Positions 56,755 to 64,000 of a DNA stretch of 64,000 bases are shown here, one piece after another. This DNA comes from Gadus chalcogrammus (lineage: Eukaryota > Chordata > Actinopteri > Gadiformes > Gadidae): the NCBI RefSeq assembly GCF_026213295.1, contig NC_079418.1, positions 2,417,887-2,481,886 on the forward strand, written 5' to 3'. The notes beneath the pieces are model-generated. The model saw only the letters and a list, made by a program, of their open reading frames with translations, did no database searches and was not told the DNA's origin. The first letter of the stretch is position 1; every line of letters begins with the position of its first letter. The position numbers and the translations under genes are program-made.

Positions 56755-57453
56755 ATGCATTCGGGCGTATTATATCATATCACACGCGTAGATATTAATT
56801 GCGAGCACGCTAATTATCTCTGCGCGCGCACACTCACAGCGCTGCTCCCCGAGCGAGGAAAACAGCTCCTCGAGAGCATTACCTCGTTGCAAGCGAGAGC
56901 GGGAAATAACTTCGGTCGCACAAAACAGCCTCAGCCTCTCGCGAATTATGTTCTGCTCTTGCGCGCAAATTTAGTTTTGGCGGGGAGGGATCCAAGGCAG
57001 GGCGGGCTTTCCTATGATTGGCCGTTTCTGAAGCGCGATATTTGATTGACAGCCCTCCTCAGATTCAATTCTGAATTGTACAGTAAATGGCTGAAACCCA
57101 GACGACAACCGCGTGGGCAGAGATACCTTCAAGAAGGTAAGAAACCCTTGGCTGAATTCGGGCATTTGTGATGAACGAAAATTATGGCTTGTGTAAAATT
57201 GAATCTACGTATGTTTCTGAGAAATATGTTAGTGTAGTTAAACTTTGTATAGTTAGAACGTTATTACTTAGTCTATAACGTTAACCGTAGCTAACGCTAA
57301 CGAATAGCTAACGTTAACTTTAGGGTTAACATTAGTTAGCGCCATGTCTGGCAACTCAACAGTGAATAAACCTATTACGTCAAATTCCTGCTGTGCTTTA
57401 ACTGTAGACTGTATAAGTAGGTATAGTAAACTGTATATATCTAGCGATTAGCC
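56755..57453 (+). other. Promoter-like GC-rich sequence with possible 5' exon
   Basis: CpG-containing sequence leads to ATG at 57087 (MAETQTTTAWAEIPSRR) ending at GTAAG after 57136. This could be a 5' exon (coding or an upstream frame) of a gene continuing at 59050. ATTGGCCGTTTCTGAAG and TTTGATTGACAGCC resemble sequences that recur in fish promoters and repeats. Not supported by a recognised domain. Confidence 0.3.
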
Positions 57454-58642
57454 CACAACGCTGAAGTTGGCATCCGATTCGCAGCATCCAATTCGGCAGT
57501 TGCTGGTCCACCTTAAAATGGTTATGATTGAAAACCACCTAGAATATTCAAAATCGGTCCTCCTGATTGAAAACCACTACACCTAGACTCTTCAAATCTG
57601 GACTAAATTATCACAGTGAGGCGTTACATTGTATAAAACATAGTTTCAGATTTGTGAAACCTTTTTTCTATTTGTGAAAATGCAATACAGGCTCATTTTA
57701 ATGCTTTTTAGGGGTCCAGACCGACACTATGTTTTTAATCATTTATAGACTCACTGTGATAATGTAGTCCAGATTTGAAGAGAAAATGTGCCTTTATTGC
57801 ATTTTCACAAATAGGGCAAAGGTTTCACAAATCTGAAACTATGTTTTATATAATGTATAGCCTCACTGTGATAATGTAGTCCAGATTTGAAGAGTCTAGG
57901 TGTAGTGGTTTTCAATCAGGACCGATTTGAATATTCTAGGTCAGGGATGGGCAACTTTCATGATAAAGAGGGCCACATTTTTCATCATAACCATCGGAGG
58001 GCCACATGACTGCACACTTTAACTAAACCTGAGCTGAGAGAAGCTACACAATTTTGAATTTGGTAGATATGATTTCCTGTATTCTGGTGCATTTTGGGGA
58101 TGGCCACTACCTAAAAAATCTTCCAGAATCATAACCTATGTATGGTATGTTAATTGAACCAACATACATTCATTTATTTTCCATGCTCAAACAACCACAT
58201 GAATGGTCAGTATTTTTATCAGTGCAAAGGGCTCACATACATCATCATTCAATGAAGTCAAAAAACTGAAAAACAGTGGCCCAACATTAAGTGCAACAAC
58301 TCAATGAACTCAAACCCAACAAGCAGTTGTAGTAGTTGTAGTGGCGACTTAAGTGGATATCTTTAATGACTGATATCGCTTCTAAGCAAACTAGACGCAT
58401 GGGTTTGCCTTCGAATTCTATGAATTCTTCTCATCTTTCTTGACCGAGTTTTCTGTAACTCGATCAATTCTTATTATTCTTTTTTTTTTATTATGTGCGG
58501 GCCTGACTGAGTGAGGATGCGGGCCGCACTGAGTGAGGATGCGGGCCGCCAGTTGCCCATCCCTGTTCTAGGTGGTTTTCAATCACGACCGTTTTAAGGT
58601 GGACCAGCAACTGCCGAATCGGATGCCAACTTGAGCGTCGTG
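57454..58642. mobile_element. Foldback/MITE element, TSD ATTAGCC
   Basis: Long inverted arms start CACAACGCTGAAGTTGGC on the left and end GCCAACTTGAGCGTCGTG on the right. ATTAGCC flanks both ends (57447-57453, 58643-58649). The interior is palindromic around 57700 (GTGATAATGTAGTCCAGATT-type blocks). The right arm is split by a hAT MITE at 57942-58565. No coding capacity. Confidence 0.8.
57942..58565 (-). mobile_element. hAT-type MITE, TSD TTCTAGGT
   Basis: 624 bp, same family as 26691-27288 in reverse orientation. Ends CAGGGATGGGCAACT / AGTTGCCCATCCCTG, and 8-bp duplication TTCTAGGT (57934-57941, 58566-58573). An internal GCGGGCCGC...TGAGTGAGGAT unit is duplicated near the right end. Confidence 0.92.
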
Positions 58643-59047
58643 ATTAGCCCGCACGTTTGCTTCTCGTTAGTGTTACTTAAGATGCCAAACGGTTAGGCTA
58701 GGTGAGGTAGGTTATTACACTTATTTGACAGATGTCTCTCTGCGCACGTTTTGACACGTCAAAATGTAAAGTATAAAATGTATTCTTCATTCTTCTTTGA
58801 ATTATGGGTTTGAACTTGAGTTTGAAACAATTGAACAATCACAGGCATCTAATGGAGATCTGATATTTTACTTTGATTTGTTCAGTTACTGTGGGTTACT
58901 GAGGATCCGATTTTAACTTGAGGTTATCCTACTATGCGTTTAGCACCAAGAGCTAATGCACAGTTTGCTTACTTGCTTGCTCAAGCTGTCCAAAGTTGGG
59001 TTTCTTCTACCTATCTCACCCTCTCTTGCTTTTGGCAGACTTTTTGC

Positions 59048-59370
59048 AGTTCTTTAAATGGCGGACCCCAATGAGGTATTCATCCATTAATCAGTTGAAT
59101 TGCTTTTAGCACTATTTCTAATTTTCAAGTTGTTCAAGTGGATTTATTTTTGATCAGTAGCATGAGTGCCAAGTTATAGGCAAAGAATTAATTCCATAGA
59201 ATTTACATGACATTTTTTAGGTTATTTGTTTGACCTTGTTAACTTCTAATAGTTACATATTTCTCTATAATACCTCAGCGCAATTTGCGCAAGATGGCCA
59301 TGGATGTCATGGCCATGATAAAGACCTCCTTAGGAAGTGATAACAGTAGTAACTGTAAATTTCACACAAA
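59048..59370 (+). other. Possible short exons of an unknown gene
   Basis: An AG before 59050 is followed by a short exon with ATG (MADPNE) ending at GTATTC. A second piece after CTCAG at 59279 reads RNLRKMAMDVMAMIKTSLGS in the same phase. The exon pattern is like the starts of the HECT genes in this window (short ATG exon, then a helical exon), but no further exons are recognisable downstream. Confidence 0.25.
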
Positions 59371-60889
59371 TTCACTCTCTTCTCTTTAGTACTGGTGGTT
59401 TACATGTCAACCACCCACACTGTAAAAACGATAACTTGAAATTGCTGGTCTTAAAAGGAGTTTTACATTAAGTGAATATAAAACTACAAGTTGCATTGTA
59501 AGCTGATTTTTTTGAGCTGTTTCAACTAACTTCCAAACGTTTCTGGTTAAAAGTTGATCTCAATGCATAAACTGCGTTGGCAAAATAAACAAATAAGAGT
59601 TGGATCCTACTTGAGGCGGGTCAACTAATCTGCACATGCTCACTTGGTTGCACGAGCTCTGCAAGGGGCGGCACAGGGTTTACCGGGCAGTTTCTCAGGG
59701 ATTATTTTCGCCATCGTTGAGAAATTTGCGTCCACCATTTTGTGTCATCGCAACTTCGCAAGCGTTGGTGTCGGAATTGTACCCCAAAAGGTAAGCTCCA
59801 ATACATTTAAGTTCAACAGCATTTTGAATTTCGGCGTTCGTTGTGATTGCTTGTGGAAGTGTGCTTAAACTGGCTTTCTATGGATATGTGACCGACTGAG
59901 ATGAGTAGCTGCTAGCTGAGTTAACCTTAAAACTTGCAGTCAGTGAGTGTACATGCACAGCTTAATCCGATTAAAAGGTACGTAAAGGTACGGCCGCAAT
60001 GAACGTGTTAAGCGCGTTAGAGGCGTTGAAAATCTGCCTTTTTGCATAGGGAACCATTGTTTTGGCGCGTAGATGCGTTTTACGCACCCAACGGACCAAC
60101 GCGCGGAGTTCAATTTTTTTTACTTTTGACGCGCCTGCGCGTGACGCTTAGCCGCGATAGCCAATCCGCATTGGGCGTGACCCGATGTCACTAGCAGAGA
60201 GACGGAGGACGCACAGAAGCAGAAAGAACATGGACGACCAAGTCATCGTTTCAGTGTGTGCTGAAATGATGAGGAGGTGGTGAAACTCACCCAGCTGTGA
60301 GCACCCACGGAGGATGTCATGCAATAGAGTTTAGATTCTCTGCCCGAGCCCGAGCCGACCCACGGGCGGGGTCGGGCCGATATTTCCCACCTCTATCCTC
60401 GGGCCGGGCCTTTGATCGAGCGTTTGCGTTGTTGTTTTTTGAATCATTGCTTTATAGGCCTAATCTGAAGAGAAATCTATGCCATAAACAGAAATATTAG
60501 AGGCCTTTATTACTCGGGTCTTCTCAATGGCGTGGAACGCTCTGTTCACTTGCATGGGTAGTAGTCCGGTGACTTGTCAACCCCAGCGTCTTCGGTTGCT
60601 AAGCGACGTCAACGTCTTTGGCGGACTATTTCACTGCGGACTATTACACTACGAATGCTGGTAACGAATACATTTTAAAAAGACACCATGTGAAGTTTTA
60701 TTTATATCCTAGTTGCTACCACTATTTCCCCATTAATGGTATAATATAGCAGGTCTAGAATATGATTCAGAGGGCTTCAGTGCAATATTTGAACCGTGTG
60801 ATGTTGTTGCGTTAAGTTGAACTGTTTTTTGTCTGGGGTTATTACTCTGTTCAGTTGCTCTTGTATTGTCTTCTCATTGCATTTTTTCT
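59371..60889. other. Repeat-rich sequence, no clear gene
   Basis: 60000-60290 has GCGCG-rich sequence and an ATG frame (MDDQVIVSVCAEMMRRW-stop at 60231) that resembles the start of a MADF/Harbinger partner gene. 60300-60420 contains GTCGGGCCGATATTTCCC, seen in hAT-type repeats. Nothing is firm enough to call. Confidence 0.3.
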
Positions 60890-63800
60890 ATGAAGTGCCA
60901 CTTCTGTGGATTTGCCAGCGCCAGTCAACAGAGTTTGCTGAGGCACCATCGACTAAGGCACAAAAGAAGAGCTCATTTGCCCTGTGTATACAGTAACTGT
61001 GTATGTACCTTCAAAACATCAAGTGCCTTAAAGTCACACCTAACTAGATCCCATCCCCAAACGGCCGAAAGACAAGAGAAATTGACATTTTTTTGCAACT
61101 TGTGTGAATTTAGAGAAATCTGTACAGAGTCTGCATTTTTCACTCATCTTGGACATCATTTAAAAAATCAAGAGACTGTATGTTGCCCCTTTTTGGGGTG
61201 TGGGTTTAAAACTAACTAATTTAAAACCTTTAGTTCACACAGAAGTAGAAAACACAAGTATGTAAATGAGATCAGAACTTGTGTAAGAGTCCACTCTGAT
61301 TATGAAACTGAGACTCAGGCCCTTGACCAACCATTAGATAATTGCTGTGAGGTAGAGACATTACGAGCCGGGTCCAATCAAGGTTCAAATATAACTGAAA
61401 GAGATGAGTTTATTGATGCTGAGACCCTTGAACACAAAGTTGCATCTCTCTTTCTGTGCATGCAAACTTTATTACATGTGTCTAAAAGTTCTTTACAGAA
61501 AATAGTTGAAGAACTCAATGATATTCTGCATTTTTCTTCATCTCATTCTCTTCGAAGAATCAAAGAGGTGCTTACTGAACATGGTATTGAAGTAGATGAC
61601 CGCGTTGTACAAGAGATTAATGATGCAGTATTCAAAACAAATCCATTCATTTTAAGTACCGAAGGAAAAGGTGTATTGTCCACTGATCATAGGAGAAATC
61701 TTTATTTTAAGGAGCACTTTTCTTTAATTGAGCCAACCGAATATACATATAGAAGAACCCATAAAAACTCATTTGTTTATGTTTCGATCATTAGTGTTCT
61801 TGAGAAGTTGTTGAGACAGGCAGATGTTTTAGATAAGTTGGTATTTTATCAAGAAGAAACCCCAGGTCAATTCAGGTCATTTCTAGACGGCCAGTACTTC
61901 AAAGAAAATCATCTTCTGGGGGAGCAAGAAGCAAGCATTTCTATAGGACTCTACATAGCTGACTTAGAAATATGTAATCCTTTGGGGACATCTAGAAAAA
62001 TCCATAAGATGACTGCTGTCTATTGGGTTTTGCTCAATTTACCAGGCAAGTTTCGTTCTACGCTCCCCTTAATTCAGCTGGCTTGTCTTGGAAAGAGTAA
62101 TGATGTTAAACAGTTTGGGTATGAATCATTTCTTTATCCATTGATAAAGGACGTTGAATCTCTTGAAAGAGATGGGGTTTTAGATAAGTTTGTAAAGGGA
62201 ACAATATTCTGTGTATGTGCTGATAATCTTGGTGCTCATAGCTTAGCAGGTTTTCATCTTTCAATGTAGAAAAATTCTGCAGATTTTGTTGTATTAGCCG
62301 AAATCAAATTGCGAATGTTGGCCAAGGGATTTTCCATTAAGAACTGTGAGGCAGCATGACACATTTGTTGAAGAGCTCAAGTCTAGTGACAAACAAAGTG
62401 TAAATGGTGTTAAATCAGCCTGTGTTTTGAGTAACTTGTCATACTTCCATCCAGTCACTGGGTTCCCCCCAGATATTTTGCACTACTTTTTTGAAGGTGT
62501 TATCCCTGTAGAGTTATGTTTTATGTTTGAAAGAATTGATTAGAAAAGGATTACCTTACATTTGATGGACTAAATAGCCGTATAAAGCTGTTCCCATACA
62601 CATTTTCTGATAAGGTCAACAAGCCACAGCAAATTACAAAGGCTAGCTTTGGAACTGGGAGACTCAGTGGTAATGGACATGAAAGTTGGGCACTTTTACG
62701 TTTGCTACTGTGGTAGAAATTAATGATTATATTCTATGGTAAACTGTGATTATTATGAGGTCTTTTATATCTAATAGTGGAAAACACACGGTGCCTAGGT
62801 GTCTGGGTTTAGAACAGATGGAGCCCCCCTAAAAGGAGCAGGGCTATCTTTGCAGACCATTTGTTGTCTATTTTCTGACCATTCAGGTTAAAGTGGATTT
62901 ATGACTGAATGGAGGCAGACACCTCAAGGAGAAGCTGCTCTGTTTGTGTGTATAAAAAGACGCCGCAGTTTGTGAACGGCAGTGACTCTTAAGACCTACT
63001 CGGCTGTTATCGTTGTTGTTTTTCTGCACGATAAAGTCTTTTGTCAATTCTTGCTCCGGACCCCTCGTTTTATTTTACTCTCTCTCTCTTGAATTAGTCT
63101 AAGTGTTTTAAATCTCGATTAATCTCCGACACTACCTCTCATGATTGGGAACAATATACCAGAACCATCATGGGAAATTCTGATGGACCTCAAAGAGATT
63201 GTCGAAATTGTTGTGTCTACCACGTTATCAGAGGAAATATTGCGTTACCTGGAGAGTAAAATATCTGACCATCGGCAGTTGCTCATTGACACCTTTCCTG
63301 ACTTTAAGTTGCGCCCAAAACATCACTTTATCGAGCATTATGTACATCTCACACGCTGCTTTGGCCCTTTAGTGGACTTGTGGACACTTAGATTTGTATC
63401 TAAGCACAGTTTTAAAAGGTGGTGCGTGATGTTCACTGTTTCAAGAATGTGCTACTGACTCTCTCTTCTAAACATCAACAAATGATGGCATATTTCCTCG
63501 ATGGCCATGGACTGTTCAAACCAAAACCGCACATTGGTAGCATGGACAATGTCAAAATATCATCTTTAGATGAAAAAATCAGGACGGTCATTCAAAAGAA
63601 GTATCCAAGTCAAGATAGTATGTCATTTGCCAAAGATGTTCATTTGTTCGGAACACAATATGTAAAAGGCATGATCCTGTCTGCTGGTCAATGCAGTGGC
63701 CTACCAGAGTCTGAACATTTTGGTGGACTTAGAGAAAGTGTATTTTGTCGCTGCAAAGCTATCGTCTTGGTTCCTGGAACATTACAGGTCATACCAACTC

Positions 63801-63926
63801 ATTGATAGTTGTTTCATGGATATAGAAATTCTGTACCCAGAAGCTTTGAATGATTACCACCCATTGGCTGCATACCAGGTTGCTGGACAGTTGATGGTGA
63901 CCCCAAAGGTGTGTCTGCTGCATTGA
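60890..63926 (+). pseudogene. C2H2-finger plus DDE transposase-like gene, interrupted
   Basis: Starts MKCHFCGF with three to four C2H2-type fingers (first C-x2-C-x12-H-x4-H). A TAA at 61217-61219 interrupts the fourth finger, whose His residues follow in frame. Then a helical region and a transposase-like core: TYRRTHKNSFVYVSI, LYIADLEICNPLGTSRKIHK, CADNLGAHSLAGF, FHPVTGFPPDILHYFFEGV, LRPKHHFIEHY, FVSKHSF. I recognise this as a multi-copy fish family with Tnp_2/CACTA-like flavour, but the superfamily is not certain. Defects: the TAA stop, frameshifts near 62265, 62540 and 63405, and a solo LTR at 62709-63131. It runs toward the window edge. Confidence 0.6.
62709..63131 (+). repeat. Solo LTR inside the transposase-like gene, TSD CTAC
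   Basis: 423 bp, same family as 3139-3661 (TGTGGTAGAA ... CTCCGACA), flanked by CTAC (62705-62708, 63132-63135). A TATA-like GTATAAAAAG lies at about 62950. The first copy is about 100 bp longer in its middle. Reading across the insertion with one CTAC removed restores LLRLLPLMIG. Confidence 0.9.
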
Positions 63927-64000
63927 GTATAATGGTATGTATTTTACAATGCAATGTTTTAAATGTGTGGTTTATTCATTGCACATACTCAACATCCATT

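Overview
This window reads as a repeat-dense stretch of a vertebrate nuclear genome, most likely a teleost fish. Supporting signs are multi-exon genes with GT-AG introns, AATAAA poly(A) signals, long (TG)n arrays and a fish-type transposon mixture: CR1/L2/Rex1-group LINEs, a LINE with a restriction-like endonuclease, Ty3/gypsy with chromodomain, hAT, PIF/Harbinger, Ginger-like and IS3-like DNA transposons, and solo LTRs. No rRNA, tRNA, CRISPR or bacterial operon structure was seen. Exon coordinates and splice sites were read by eye.

Left part (1-16.5 kb). A 5'-truncated LINE (117-2251) sits between 79-bp direct repeats. After it comes the main object of the window, a composite DNA transposon of about 13.9 kb (2534-16438). 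Its ends are about 0.55-kb inverted repeats. Each repeat carries the same small leader exon (33-nt coding, phase 0). From the left repeat, a plus-strand gene encodes an IS3-like DDE integrase/transposase (exons to 7355). From the right repeat, a minus-strand gene encodes a UBZ-like zinc-finger/HECT-type ubiquitin-ligase-like protein (exons down to 7919). The two genes converge, with poly(A) signals about 150 bp apart. The element is old: both genes carry frameshifts or lost splice sites, and it has been invaded by a LINE (which itself holds a solo LTR), two hAT elements 36 bp apart, a Harbinger MITE inside a HECT exon, and a small foldback element.

Middle (16.5-39.3 kb). An intron-containing Ginger-like integrase pseudogene (16829-23145) is split by a Ty3/gypsy element (17045-21926, TSD CTCTC). 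The gypsy element has a hAT inside its 5' LTR, a MITE inside its 3' LTR, and an internal deletion. A 622/660-bp tandem duplication lies just upstream of a second, plus-strand, 15-exon HECT gene of the same family (26561-34249). That gene has two apparent frameshifts. It is followed by microsatellites, a TIR element with a (TG)n core of about 175 bp, a FAM111-like partial gene and a decayed packaging-ATPase gene of Polinton/adintovirus type.

Right part (39.3-64 kb). A full-length LINE with two intact ORFs (40080-45277) is inserted inside an older truncated copy of its own family. A hAT element (45962-50490) has a transposase whose N-terminal region is expanded by a 48-bp minisatellite with a 292-bp higher-order period. 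A long-TIR element (50681-53423, TSD CACCTA) contains a nested Harbinger. A foldback element (57454-58642) contains a hAT MITE. The window ends in a C2H2-finger transposase-like pseudogene (60890-63926) interrupted by a solo LTR whose 4-bp TSD lets the original frame be read across the insertion. Almost everything is transposon-derived, and many insertion events can be ordered from nesting and target-site duplications.
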